A DNA stretch of 39,271 nt from Candidatus Sumerlaeota bacterium (GTDB lineage Bacteria > Sumerlaeota > Sumerlaeia > SLMS01): assembly GCA_007133495.1 (NCBI GenBank), contig SLMS01000243.1, positions 1 through 39,271 of the forward strand. The letters run 5' to 3'. Positions 1 through 7,991 of this stretch are shown piece after piece. Each line of letters opens with the position of its first letter. Position 1 is the stretch's first letter. A program made the translations under genes and the position numbers. The notes beneath the pieces are model-generated. The model saw only the letters and a list, made by a program, of their open reading frames with translations. It had not been told where the DNA came from and made no database searches.

Positions 1-2
1 AC

Positions 3-287
3 ACCATCCACCACTCGCGCCGCCGGGCCCGTCCCGCCGTTGCCCGCTTTCTGCGCGGGGTGGGACTGCTCTTCCGCATGGCCAGGGACCCGCAGTACCG
101 CTTCCCGGCGAAGACGAAGATGCTGGTGGTGCTCTCGCTGGTGTACCTTGTCTCGCCGGTGGACCTGATCCCGGATTTCCTTCCCATCATTGGATTTGCG
201 GACGACGTGGCGCTGCTTGCTGCAACGATGGCCGTCCTCCTCGGACATGCCCGCGAGTACGCCCAGCGCCGCAATATCGACCTCTGA
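3..287 (+). CDS. DUF1232 (YkvA-like) small membrane protein, 5' end outside window
   Basis: The reading frame is open from the left edge to the stop at 287, so the gene is probably cut by the window; a GTG at 60 could also serve as a start. The core has the DUF1232 signature: a basic amphipathic stretch (RDPQYRFPAKTK), then a hydrophobic segment LVVLSLVYLVSPVDLIPDFLP, then GFADDVALL and a second hydrophobic stretch. The family consists of small, widespread proteins with one or two membrane segments and no established biochemical role. The next gene starts 115 nt downstream with its own ribosome binding site. The family call is firm; the function is unknown. Confidence 0.8.
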   Translation, partial: TIHHSRRRARPAVARFLRGVGLLFRMARDPQYRFPAKTKMLVVLSLVYLVSPVDLIPDFLPIIGFADDVALLAATMAVLLGHAREYAQRRNIDL

Positions 288-402
288 CCGCTCGCTTGCC
301 GGCACTGGCGCCGGAATTGCTCCATGTGGCCCCGTGACCTGTCAGGCCCGGAACCCCTGTGCGTTCCAGCCGGCGATACCCCCGCATGGAGGACCAGCAT
401 CG

Positions 403-1068
403 ATGGAGCAGGACAAAGCAACACAGCGCAGCAGGAGATGGAAGTTCGGAGGCCTCGTGGCCATTCCCGCCGCAGCGGCATTGGCGGCCGGGGTGGCGCT
501 CCTGCCCGGCACGGACGTGCAGGCCCAGGACGAAGAGGAAACCGCCGCCGCCGCGGGCGAGCCGGGCACCTATGCCGTCGATCCCGTGCACACCTCAGTC
601 GTTTTCCGGATCATGCACCTTGGCGTGGCGCCGGTGTACGGCCGGTTCAACGAGATTTCCGGCACGATTCACTGGGACCCGGACAACCCGGAGAACAGCA
701 GCTTCGAGTTCGAAGTGCCCGCCGCCAGCGTGGACACAAACAACGAACAGCGCGACGCGCACCTGCGCAGCGCGGACTTCTTCACCGTCCAGGAATTCCC
801 CACCATCGCCTTTGAGAGCACCGAGGTGCGCCACCTTTCGGGGAATGACTACGAACTGGAGGGTGAGCTGACGCTCATGGGCATCACAGAGACGATCACG
901 GTGCCCTTCGAGAAGACCGGTGAAGGCGAGAACCAGCGCGGCCAGCACCTGATCGGCGGCGAGTCCATCTTCACGATCGACCGTATGGACTACGGGATCG
1001 ACTTCATGCCGGACGGTCTGGGCCATGAGGTGAGGATGATCATCGCCATCGAGGCGATCCGGCAGTAA
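403..1068 (+). CDS. Secreted YceI-family lipid-binding-fold protein
   Basis: This 221-residue protein has an N-terminal signal or anchor: a basic stretch (RSRRWK), a long Ala/Leu/Val segment and a possible signal peptidase site at VQAQ-D. The mature part begins GTYAVDPVHTSVVFRI, the classic YceI opening, and continues with VYGRFNEISGTI, RDAHLRSADFF and FPTIAFESTEV, all typical of the YceI lipocalin-like barrel that binds polyisoprenoid or fatty-acid ligands in the periplasm. The start at 403 is chosen because GGAGGA lies 9 nt upstream (388-393) and the signal peptide begins there; the frame is open further upstream but has no such support. The acidic EEETAAAA linker after the signal is unusual but not diagnostic. 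Confidence 0.88.
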   Translation: MEQDKATQRSRRWKFGGLVAIPAAAALAAGVALLPGTDVQAQDEEETAAAAGEPGTYAVDPVHTSVVFRIMHLGVAPVYGRFNEISGTIHWDPDNPENSSFEFEVPAASVDTNNEQRDAHLRSADFFTVQEFPTIAFESTEVRHLSGNDYELEGELTLMGITETITVPFEKTGEGENQRGQHLIGGESIFTIDRMDYGIDFMPDGLGHEVRMIIAIEAIRQ

Positions 1069-1085
1069 CCACCCGCCGGCTTACG

Positions 1086-1108
1086 CGGAAACCACTCCGG
1101 AAACCACT
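1086..1108. repeat. Short tandem repeat, two copies of an 11-mer
   Basis: CGGAAACCACT occurs at 1086-1096 and again at 1098-1108, with one base between. It lies just upstream of the ribosome binding site (GGAGGG, 1109-1114) of the next gene. It may be a simple slippage duplication; no function is evident. Confidence 0.7.
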
Positions 1109-1119
1109 GGAGGGCCCGT

Positions 1120-2016
1120 ATGGACCCGATAGCAGCTTTCCTTCAAGGGGCCGTGCTTCCGGGCACGGTCATCTTTCTTTTGGTGCTGGCTCTGGGCTGG
1201 CGCGGTCTCGACGTGCGGGTCCCGCTGGCGGGGGGAGCCGTTGCCGCTGCGGCGGGATACTGGGCCGGGTATCTGGCGGTGTTCGGGGTGCCCGGCTTTC
1301 CGTCCGTTCGGTCGGTGGAATGGATGCCGCCCGCCGCAGCCGTCTGCGTGCTTCTGGCCGTGCCGTTCCTGACGCGGCATGGTGGCGCATTGTGGACAGC
1401 GGCGGCGTGGGTGCCGCTGTTGGGGGCACTCGCCTGGGTATGGCACATGGTTGCCAGGGGGGTGGTGCGCCGGGAGGAGTTCATCTGGCCCGGCGTTGGA
1501 GTGCTCGCGTTCGGCGCCCTGGTGGTTGCGGTGTTTCTGGCGCTTCCGGCGATGAGGACGTTCGCAAGAGAGGGCGAAGAGGAGGCCGGCGCCCGCCGCT
1601 GGCCGGTTGTGCCGTTTCTGCTGATGGTCCTGGCGACAGCGGCAAGCATCGGCTTGCTGGCGTCGGGTAGCGCGCGTGTGTCGCAGATGCTCGGCATCGT
1701 TGCGGCAGGGTCCGGGGCGGTTTGCGCGGCGGGACTCCTGACGCGAAACAACCCGGCGCTGCCCGGCGCGGAGGGCGTGCTGGCGATGCTCGCCGGCTTT
1801 CACCTGCTGCTGGCGACCTGGTATTCGGAGCTTGGCGCTCCGGCGGTCGTGGCCTTCATGGCGGCTGGGGTGGGCATCGCGGGCTTTGCGCTGGGCGAGC
1901 GGCTGGAAACCCCCGCGGGGCGCTGGCTGCGGATTGGCGGAGGAGCGGGTGCCATCGCGTTGAGCATTGCCACCACTGGACTTATCATCATTGTTCGAGG
2001 CCTGCCGGACCTCTGA
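1120..2016 (+). CDS. Polytopic membrane protein, unrecognised
   Basis: I do not recognise this 298-residue protein. It is very rich in Ala, Gly, Leu and Val, with about eight or nine hydrophobic segments spread over the whole length: for example near residues 10-27, 33-53, 68-84, 90-110, 120-143, 165-183, 189-207, 214-260 and 270-292. One short charged cytoplasmic-type loop (REGEEEAGARR) sits mid-protein. No catalytic motif stands out. The start ATG at 1120 has GGAGGG six bases upstream. It is 51 nt downstream of the YceI-like gene and may share its transcript. An integral membrane location is well supported; nothing more can be said. Confidence 0.75.
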   Translation: MDPIAAFLQGAVLPGTVIFLLVLALGWRGLDVRVPLAGGAVAAAAGYWAGYLAVFGVPGFPSVRSVEWMPPAAAVCVLLAVPFLTRHGGALWTAAAWVPLLGALAWVWHMVARGVVRREEFIWPGVGVLAFGALVVAVFLALPAMRTFAREGEEEAGARRWPVVPFLLMVLATAASIGLLASGSARVSQMLGIVAAGSGAVCAAGLLTRNNPALPGAEGVLAMLAGFHLLLATWYSELGAPAVVAFMAAGVGIAGFALGERLETPAGRWLRIGGGAGAIALSIATTGLIIIVRGLPDL

Positions 2017-2046
2017 GGATCGGCAGGCTCGCCTGATTCCCGCCTA

Positions 2047-2115
2047 TTGTTGGCCAATTTGTCGGGAATTATCAATCCCCGCGCTTGACAAACTCCCTCC
2101 CCCGTTCCCCATCAT
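2047..2115 (+). promoter_or_regulatory. Putative promoter region for the kinase-sdaA pair
   Basis: The 138-nt gap before the kinase gene holds two sigma70-like arrangements. One is TTGTTG (2047-2052), a 17-nt spacer and TATCAA (2070-2075). The other has a perfect -35 TTGACA (2085-2090) but only a weak -10 (CATCAT, 2110-2115, 19-nt spacer). Either could drive the two-gene unit. This is a motif judgement only. Confidence 0.35.
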
Positions 2116-2154
2116 TCCTGTAGAGGGCAATGCCCAGAGGAACGAACGGAAGCG

Positions 2155-3228
2155 ATGAGCACCACGGAAATCCCCGCCTCACTCCTCGAGAAGATCGAGG
2201 AGTATGCCGCCCACCCTACCACCCAAGTAACGTTGCGGCAGCTTTACGAGTTCGCCCGGAGCGCGAACGAGCGCACCTACATCCGCTCGGCCCAGTTCCT
2301 CCACCGGGAGATGCCGATCCGGCTCGCCGGCAAGGTCAAGGAACTGGAGAACATCCCCGGCGGGCTGTTCGAAGTTCCTTCCGTCCAGACGGTCAGGGAT
2401 TGGTACATCGAATCGTTCCGTGAGATCACGGCGTTCCCCTTCCCGCGGACCGTGGAGGACGACCGGAAGTTCAGCGAGCTGCTGGCACAGATCAAGTACC
2501 GGCACCGCAACCAGGTGCAGGTCATGGCGCGGGGTATTCAGGAGTTCCTGCGGCGGAACCCTTCCTCGGCGCTGGATGAGGAGGCGCTGCGGCACTTCCT
2601 CGACGGTTTCTACATGTCGCGCATCGGCATCCGCGTGCTGCTGGGGCATCATACAGCGCTGCACGAGAAGCTGCCGGGCTGGTCGGGGATCATCTGCGCG
2701 CGCACCTCGCCCAAGGAGGTGGCGGAGCGGGCGATGGCCGAGGCGGGGGACCTTTGCCGGCGGACGTACGGCGAGCCGCCGCCGGTGCGCATCGTCGGCA
2801 AGACGACACTCAGCTTCAAATACATCCCCTCGCACCTTTTCCACATGGTGTTCGAGCTGGCAAAGAACAGCTTCCGGGCCGTGATCGACCACCACGGCGA
2901 CCAGAACGGCTCGCTGCCGCCGGTCACGGTCGTCATTGCCGGCGGTGTGGAGGACGTCTCGCTCAAGATATCCGACGAGGGCGGCGGCATCCCGCGAAGT
3001 TGTATAGACAAGGTTTGGAACTATACGTACACCACGGCGAACCCGGAGCTGTTCCCCTACACGGGGGACGATTCGCTCATGGCGGGGCTGGGGCACGGCC
3101 TGCCGCTCTGCCGTCTATACGCAAGGTACTTCGGGGGGGACCTGCAATTGATCTCCCTCGAAGGCTACGGCACCGACTCCTACCTGCACCTGAGCCGGCT
3201 TGGCAACACGCTCGAAGCCATCCCCTGA
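2155..3228 (+). CDS. Mitochondrial-type pyruvate/branched-chain 2-oxoacid dehydrogenase kinase homologue (PDK/BCKDK family)
   Basis: The 357-residue protein aligns from end to end, from memory, with animal PDKs, not with ordinary two-component kinases. The N-terminal helical domain has LRQLYEFARS, FLHREMPIRLAGKVKEL and VRDWYIESF, then the histidine region RHRNQVQVMARG (His117) and FLDGFYMSRIGIRVLLGHH. The GHKL ATP-binding domain has an N-box HLFHMVFELAKN (Glu234, Asn238), G1 DEGGGIP (274-280), G2 GLGHGLP (311-317) and the family hallmark LYARYFGGDLQL...EGYGTD (336-341). There is no receiver, sensor or HAMP domain and no membrane segment, so it should be cytoplasmic. In eukaryotes the family phosphorylates serine on the E1-alpha subunit of PDH or BCKDH, lowering activity. 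That this one does so is inference. The L-serine dehydratase gene begins 24 nt downstream, so the pair is probably co-transcribed. Confidence 0.9.
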   Translation: MSTTEIPASLLEKIEEYAAHPTTQVTLRQLYEFARSANERTYIRSAQFLHREMPIRLAGKVKELENIPGGLFEVPSVQTVRDWYIESFREITAFPFPRTVEDDRKFSELLAQIKYRHRNQVQVMARGIQEFLRRNPSSALDEEALRHFLDGFYMSRIGIRVLLGHHTALHEKLPGWSGIICARTSPKEVAERAMAEAGDLCRRTYGEPPPVRIVGKTTLSFKYIPSHLFHMVFELAKNSFRAVIDHHGDQNGSLPPVTVVIAGGVEDVSLKISDEGGGIPRSCIDKVWNYTYTTANPELFPYTGDDSLMAGLGHGLPLCRLYARYFGGDLQLISLEGYGTDSYLHLSRLGNTLEAIP

Positions 3229-3252
3229 CGCCGGGGAGGGCGGAACCAACAC

Positions 3253-4632
3253 GTGATCATCAGCCTTTTCGACCTTTTCACGATCGGCATCGGACCGTCG
3301 AGCAGCCACACCGTGGGGCCGATGCGCGCCGCGCGGCTTTTCGCCCGGGCGCTGCGGAAGGGCGCACTGCTGCCGGAGGTCCGCGAGCTGCGGGTGGAGC
3401 TTTACGGCTCGCTCGCCCTCACCGGAAAGGGCCACGGCACCGACCGGGCGATCCTGCTCGGCCTGGAGGGCGAGACTCCGGAGGACATCGACCCCGGCAC
3501 GATCGGCCCGCGCGTGGAGGCGATCCGCTCCTCTGGCGAGCTGCGGCTCGCGGGCGAGCACGTCATCCACTTCGCGGAAAAGCACCACCTGCTCTTCCAC
3601 CGCAAGCGCCTGCCGCTGCACTCGAACGGGATGCAGTTCACGGCACTGGACGCCGGGGGGCGGGAGCTGCACCAGGCGTGTTACTACTCGGTGGGTGGGG
3701 GTTTCGTGGCGGACGAGAGGGCGATGGAGGGCACGGCCCCCGGCGCGGATGGTGGCCCCGGGATGCCTCACCCGTTTCGCAGTGCGGCGGACCTCCTGTC
3801 CATACACGAACGGACGGGGTTTTCCTTCGCCGGCATTGTCCTGGAAAACGAGAAGGTCCGCCGGAGCGGAGAAGAGGTTCTGGAGGGACTGGACCGCATC
3901 TGGGCGGCGATGCAGGAATGCGTCCAGCGGGGATGCTCGAACGAGGGCGAGCTGCCGGGCGGGCTCCGCGTGCAACGCCGCGCTCCCGGTATCTACAGGG
4001 AGCTGACCAGTCATCCCGAGCACGCCCTGCGCGATCCGCTGACGGTCATGGACTGGGTGAACCTCTACGCCCTTGCGGTGAACGAGGAGAACGCGGCGGG
4101 CGGGCGCGTGGTGACGGCTCCGACGAACGGCGCGGCGGGGGTCATGCCGGCGGTGCTGCATTATTATGACCGGTTCTGCCCGGGCGCGCGGGCGGAAGGC
4201 GTGCGGGAGTTTCTGCTCACCGCGGCCGCGATCGCGATCCTCTACAAGCTGAACGCCTCGCTCTCCGGCGCGGAGGTGGGCTGCCAGGGGGAGGTCGGCG
4301 TGGCGTGCTCGATGGCGGCGGGAGGGCTGACGGCGGCGCTCGGCGGCACGATGGGCCAGGTGGAGAACGCTGCGGAAATCGCCATGGAGCACAACCTCGG
4401 CCTGACGTGCGACCCCGTCGGCGGGCTGGTGCAGATTCCCTGCATCGAGCGCAACGCGATGGGCGCGGTGAAGGCGATCAACGCCTCCCGCATGGCCCTG
4501 CGCGGCGACGGGCAGCACTATGTCTCGCTCGACAAGGTGATCGACACCATGCGCCAGACCGGCGCGGACATGCAGACCAAGTACAAGGAGACCTCCCGCG
4601 GGGGCCTTGCGGTCAACGTGGTGGAGTGCTGA
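3253..4632 (+). CDS. sdaA: L-serine dehydratase, single-chain iron-sulfur type
   Basis: This enzyme deaminates L-serine to pyruvate and ammonia using an oxygen-sensitive [4Fe-4S] cluster. The 459-residue length matches the fused alpha-beta E. coli type (about 455). The N-terminal domain opens with the family signature [24 protein letters not shown]. The catalytic half has [14 protein letters not shown], the cysteine-bearing [17 protein letters not shown] and [16 protein letters not shown], which supply the cluster ligands. The start is GTG at 3253 because the family N terminus begins exactly there and a G-rich Shine-Dalgarno (GGGGAGGG) lies just upstream. It is coupled to the PDK-like kinase gene (24-nt gap). 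The product, pyruvate, is the substrate of the complex that such kinases regulate. Confidence 0.96.
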   Translation: MIISLFDLFTIGIGPSSSHTVGPMRAARLFARALRKGALLPEVRELRVELYGSLALTGKGHGTDRAILLGLEGETPEDIDPGTIGPRVEAIRSSGELRLAGEHVIHFAEKHHLLFHRKRLPLHSNGMQFTALDAGGRELHQACYYSVGGGFVADERAMEGTAPGADGGPGMPHPFRSAADLLSIHERTGFSFAGIVLENEKVRRSGEEVLEGLDRIWAAMQECVQRGCSNEGELPGGLRVQRRAPGIYRELTSHPEHALRDPLTVMDWVNLYALAVNEENAAGGRVVTAPTNGAAGVMPAVLHYYDRFCPGARAEGVREFLLTAAAIAILYKLNASLSGAEVGCQGEVGVACSMAAGGLTAALGGTMGQVENAAEIAMEHNLGLTCDPVGGLVQIPCIERNAMGAVKAINASRMALRGDGQHYVSLDKVIDTMRQTGADMQTKYKETSRGGLAVNVVEC

Positions 4633-4759
4633 GGAAAGCACGCGAGGCGAATCCGGCTTGGCCTTCTTCCGGGAGCCGTGGTGAAGTCCGGAGTCTGTGT
4701 CCCGCGGCATCCGGCTGGAACGTCCTCCCGGGCGGCCGCGGCAAAAGGAGATGTTGGTC

Positions 4760-5830
4760 ATGGCGGAGATACATGCGCTGTTCGACCGGATGCTCGAGAC
4801 CGAGGCGTCCGACCTGCACCTGACCGAGGGGCAGCCGCCAAAGATGCGCCTGGACGGGCGCATGGTGGTGCTGGAGGACGAAGGCATTCTGGACGCCGAG
4901 CGGATCAAAGGCCTGCTTCAGGGCATCTGCCGGCCCGAGCGCTGGGAAAAGTTTGAGATTCTCGGCGACCTCGACTTCGCCCACTCCTACGGAGACAAGG
5001 CCCGCTTCCGGTGCAACTACAACAAGCAGTACGCCGGATATGGAGCGGTGTTTCGCACGATTCCCTCCCACATCAAGACGCTGGACGAGCTGGGCGCGCC
5101 GCCGGTGGTGCACACCTTCGCGGATTATCGCTCGGGCCTTTGTCTGGTCACGGGGCCGACGGGGTCCGGGAAGTCCACCACCCTTGCGGGAATTATTGAC
5201 CACGTGAATTCGACGAGCGCCCGCAACGTGCTGACGGTGGAGGAGCCGATCGAATTCGTGCACCCGGTGAAGAAATCCGTGATCGTGCAGCGTGAGGTGG
5301 GACTGGACGCGCCGAGTTTCGCCGATGCGCTGCGGGCGAGTTCGCGTCAGGACGTGGACGTGATCCTCGTCGGGGAGCTGCGCGACCTGGAGACGATTTC
5401 ACTGGCCGTCTCCGCCGGCGAGACGGGGACGCTGGTGTTCGGGACGCTGCACACGAACAACGCCGTCAAGACAGTGGACCGGATGATCGACGTGTTCCAC
5501 GCCGACCAGCAGAACGCGATCCGCCAGTCGCTGGCGGTGGCGCTGAAGGCAGTGTGCGCGCAGCTTCTGCTCCGGCGCGCGGGCGGCAAGGGCCGCATCG
5601 CGGCGTTTGAAGTCCTTGTGCAGACGCAGGCGGTGATCAATACGATCCGCGAGGGGAAAAACCCCATGCTGACCCAGATCATCATGTCGAACCGGGCGCT
5701 GGGGATGCAGCTCATGGACGATTGTATAGACGAGCACCTGAACAAGGGCCTGATCGAGGGCGAGGAAGCCTACATGAAGGCGATCGACAAGGAGCGCTTC
5801 CAGCAGTACGCTCCGCGGGGTGTGGCATGA
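4760..5830 (+). CDS. pilT: PilT/PilU-type twitching motility ATPase
   Basis: This is a hexameric retraction ATPase of type IV pili, acting at the cytoplasmic face of the inner membrane. The 356 residues contain the N-terminal PAS-like domain (ASDLHLTEGQPPKMRLDGRM), Walker A GPTGSGKST (about 132-140), the Asp box (VEEPIEFVH), Walker B with its following helix (DVILVGELRDLETISLAVSA) and the His box (ETGTLVFGTLHTNNA). A PilT-like C-terminal motif appears as VINTIREGKN. The ATG at 4760 is chosen over 4751 because the Shine-Dalgarno AAAGGAG (4744-4750) abuts 4751 but sits 9 nt before 4760. Choosing between PilT and PilU needs a tree. No pilin or other pilus gene is in the window. The next gene overlaps its stop (ATGA). 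Confidence 0.93.
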   Translation: MAEIHALFDRMLETEASDLHLTEGQPPKMRLDGRMVVLEDEGILDAERIKGLLQGICRPERWEKFEILGDLDFAHSYGDKARFRCNYNKQYAGYGAVFRTIPSHIKTLDELGAPPVVHTFADYRSGLCLVTGPTGSGKSTTLAGIIDHVNSTSARNVLTVEEPIEFVHPVKKSVIVQREVGLDAPSFADALRASSRQDVDVILVGELRDLETISLAVSAGETGTLVFGTLHTNNAVKTVDRMIDVFHADQQNAIRQSLAVALKAVCAQLLLRRAGGKGRIAAFEVLVQTQAVINTIREGKNPMLTQIIMSNRALGMQLMDDCIDEHLNKGLIEGEEAYMKAIDKERFQQYAPRGVA

Positions 5831-6696
5831 GCGTGATGGAGAAAGCGCGCGAGCGGGTGCTCGGCCCGCTCCGGCGGGCGAAGGGGAAACTCTTCCGCCG
5901 CGAGCCCGCCGCGCCGGCGGAAGAGCCGGAAAAAAGCAAACACCCACCGGTCGTCATGATCCACGGGCTGAATGTGCCGCGCCATCTGTTGATGCCGCTG
6001 AGCCGGCGGCTCACCTCCAAGTACGGCCGCGAGACGTTCCTGCCCGGTTTCAACTCATACTACCGCGACCTGCCGAATTCGACCCTGCACGTGGCCAGGC
6101 AGATCGAGCAACGCGAGTACGAAACCTGGGACGCGGTGACGCATTCGATGGGAGGCGTGATGCTTCGCTGGGCAGTGAACCATTGCGGGCTGGCTCCGCC
6201 GCGGCGCGTGGTGATGATCGCCCCGCCGAACGGGGGCGCCTGGCTGGCGGACCACCTGATGGAGCGCTGGGGGCGCGTGCCGCCGTGGATTTTCGGAGAG
6301 GCGATGCTGCAGTTGCGCCGGCCTCCGCGCGGACTGACCGATCATGCGGGCCTGCTCCCGGGTATAGACGTCGGCATCATCGCGGGGGGCAGCGGCACGC
6401 CGCGCGGCGAGCGCAACTGGTTTGGCTATCCCGGCGACACGGACGGAACCGTCGGCGTGGCGGAAACGATCCTGCCGGGCATGAAGGATTTCGTGCTGCT
6501 CAATCACAGCCACACGGCGCTTGCCTTCTCCTCCCAGGTGACGCACATGGCGAATCTATTTTTGGAGCACGGCGTTTTCCGGCCGAAGGTGCGTACTCCC
6601 TCCAGCGAAGAAGCAGAGGAGGATTCCGCCGCAGAACCGGAACCCACAAAAGAAGACCCCGCCGCCAACCTGCCGGCGGACGAATTCATAGAGTAA
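5827..6696 (+). CDS. Alpha/beta hydrolase, lipase-like
   Basis: The 289-residue protein has the oxyanion-hole motif MIHGLN (44-49) and a nucleophile elbow THSMGG (105-110, Ser107), in which the usual first Gly is Thr, as in some lipases. Candidate acid and base residues are Asp204/Asp206 in GDTDGTVG and His227/His229 in LNHSHT. The substrate is probably an ester or lipid, but nothing identifies it. There is no signal peptide, but residues 1-35 are basic and the last 40 are acidic and low in complexity (EEAEEDSAAEPEP). The start at 5827 overlaps the stop of the pilT-like gene by ATGA, which implies translational coupling; ATG at 5836 is an alternative start. The upstream extension of the frame lies inside pilT. 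Confidence 0.8.
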   Translation: MSVMEKARERVLGPLRRAKGKLFRREPAAPAEEPEKSKHPPVVMIHGLNVPRHLLMPLSRRLTSKYGRETFLPGFNSYYRDLPNSTLHVARQIEQREYETWDAVTHSMGGVMLRWAVNHCGLAPPRRVVMIAPPNGGAWLADHLMERWGRVPPWIFGEAMLQLRRPPRGLTDHAGLLPGIDVGIIAGGSGTPRGERNWFGYPGDTDGTVGVAETILPGMKDFVLLNHSHTALAFSSQVTHMANLFLEHGVFRPKVRTPSSEEAEEDSAAEPEPTKEDPAANLPADEFIE

Positions 6697-6706
6697 AGGG
6701 CAAGGC

Positions 6707-7585
6707 ATGACAGAAACACCCACCACCGGAAACCCCGCGCGCGTCCTCACGCTCGGTCATTCCCCCGATCCCGACGACGCGTTCATGTTTTACGCGCTGG
6801 CAACCCACGCCGTGGACACCGAAGGACTCGATTTCGAGCATCAGCTTCAGGACATCCAGACGCTGAACGAGCGCGCCACGCGCGAGGAACTCGACATCAG
6901 CGCCATCAGCGTACATGCCTACGCGCACGTGCTGGACAAGTACGCGCTGCTTCCGTGCGGCGCTTCGATGGGAGACAATTACGGGCCGATGATCGTGGCC
7001 CGGGAGCCGTTTCCTCCCGGCAGCCTTTCAAAGAAACGCATCGCGGTGCCCGGCATGATGACCTCGGCGTTTCTCGCCCTCAAGCTGTTCCTGCAGACGG
7101 AGAACTTCGACTATACAGTCGTGCCGTTCGACCGGATCATGGACGAGGTGAAGGCGGGCAACGTGGATTGCGGGCTGCTCATCCACGAAGGGCAACTCAC
7201 CTTCGAGGCGGAAGGGCTCTGCAATATCGTCAACCTAGGCGAGTGGTGGTACGAGCGCACCGGCGGGCTGCCGCTGCCGCTGGGCGCGAACGTGGTGCGC
7301 AAGGCGCTCGGGCCGGAAATGCTGCGGCGAATCAACCGGGTGCTGCGGCGGTCGATCGATTATGCGCTGCAGCCGGAGAACCGGCCGGCGGCGGTGCGCC
7401 ATTCGCTCCAGTGGGCCCGCGGGATGGAGGAGACGCTCGCGGACGAGTTCGTGGGAATGTACGTAAACGAGCTGACTCTCGATTTCGGCGACCGCGGGCG
7501 CTCGGGTGTCGAGCGTTTCCTGCGCGAGGCGCACGAACACGGCTTCCTGCCGGACCCGGTGGACCTTGAATTCGTAGAGTATTGA
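6707..7585 (+). CDS. mqnD: 1,4-dihydroxy-6-naphthoate synthase (futalosine pathway)
   Basis: MqnD converts cyclic dehypoxanthine futalosine to 1,4-dihydroxy-6-naphthoate in the alternative menaquinone pathway. The 292-residue protein has a periplasmic-binding-protein-like fold without a signal peptide. Diagnostic stretches are GHSPDPDDAFMFYAL (18-31), the substrate-binding region ISAISVHAYAHVLDKYALLPCGASMGDNYGP (in pieces), CGLLIHEGQLTFEAEGL followed by LGEWW, and GGLPLPLGANVVRK. These favour MqnD over the related MqnA. It begins 10 nt after the hydrolase gene with AAGGGCAAGG upstream. No other mqn gene is in the window, so the pathway must be completed elsewhere. Confidence 0.92.
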   Translation: MTETPTTGNPARVLTLGHSPDPDDAFMFYALATHAVDTEGLDFEHQLQDIQTLNERATREELDISAISVHAYAHVLDKYALLPCGASMGDNYGPMIVAREPFPPGSLSKKRIAVPGMMTSAFLALKLFLQTENFDYTVVPFDRIMDEVKAGNVDCGLLIHEGQLTFEAEGLCNIVNLGEWWYERTGGLPLPLGANVVRKALGPEMLRRINRVLRRSIDYALQPENRPAAVRHSLQWARGMEETLADEFVGMYVNELTLDFGDRGRSGVERFLREAHEHGFLPDPVDLEFVEY

Positions 7586-7593
7586 ATTGAAAC

Positions 7594-7642
7594 CCCCACC
7601 AAGGCGGAGAGGCACGGAGAGTTCTTCCGTGCCTCCGTGGGG
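7594..7642. terminator. Bidirectional terminator-like hairpin / intergenic repeat
   Basis: Between the convergent ends of mqnD and zapA, GAGGCACGGA (7609-7618) and TCCGTGCCTC (7626-7635) form a perfect 10-bp stem around a 7-nt loop. Outer CCCCAC and GTGGGG can extend it. There is no long T tract. The iterated CTCCGTGCCTCCGTGG wording resembles an intergenic repeat that I recall from many unrelated genomes. The GTCTATAC octamer follows at once (7644-7651). Confidence 0.7.
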
Positions 7643-7667
7643 TGTCTATACGCAGGCCGGTAGGGGG

Positions 7668-7991
7668 TCAGGAGGCGATGGCGTCGTCCATGCGCGCGAG
7701 GAGTTTTTCGAGGCGCTGGACGGCGTCCTTTTCCTTTTGAAGCTCGCCGTGGAGGCGCGAGGCGTCCTTGAGCGTCTCGTCCGCCATGGAGAGATCGAAG
7801 GCGAACTGAAACGCGGCCATCAGGGCGAGCTTGACCGGCGAGGCAGCCCCGCCGGAGGAGGCCTGAATGCGGTCGAAGGTTTCGTTGACTTTTTGCGCGG
7901 CGGCCTCGATGTGCTCTTTTTCGCCGGGCTCGGCGGTGAGCCGGATTTCGTGTCCGGCCAGCTTGATCTGTACGGTCTCAGGCGTTTGCAT
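7668..7991 (-). CDS. zapA: ZapA-like cell division protein
   Basis: ZapA binds FtsZ and bundles its filaments at midcell. The 107-residue protein shows the family layout: a short beta-rich head (VQIKLAGHEIRLTAEPGEKEHI) followed by AAQKVNETFDRIQ and a long helical C terminus ending in a coiled coil (LQKEKDAVQRLEKLLARM). The head's xVxIxGxxYxL-like pattern is preserved as VQIKLAGHEIRL. GGAG lies about 10 nt upstream of the ATG. The start overlaps the end of the upstream coiled-coil gene by 14 nt, indicating translational coupling. Identification rests on fold pattern and size, since the family diverges strongly. Confidence 0.8.
   Translation of the reverse strand: MQTPETVQIKLAGHEIRLTAEPGEKEHIEAAAQKVNETFDRIQASSGGAASPVKLALMAAFQFAFDLSMADETLKDASRLHGELQKEKDAVQRLEKLLARMDDAIAS

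Noticed and set aside
5722-5826. An upstream extension of the lipase-like gene
   Set aside because: It lies wholly inside the pilT-like gene, and the ATGA overlap at 5827 is a better start.
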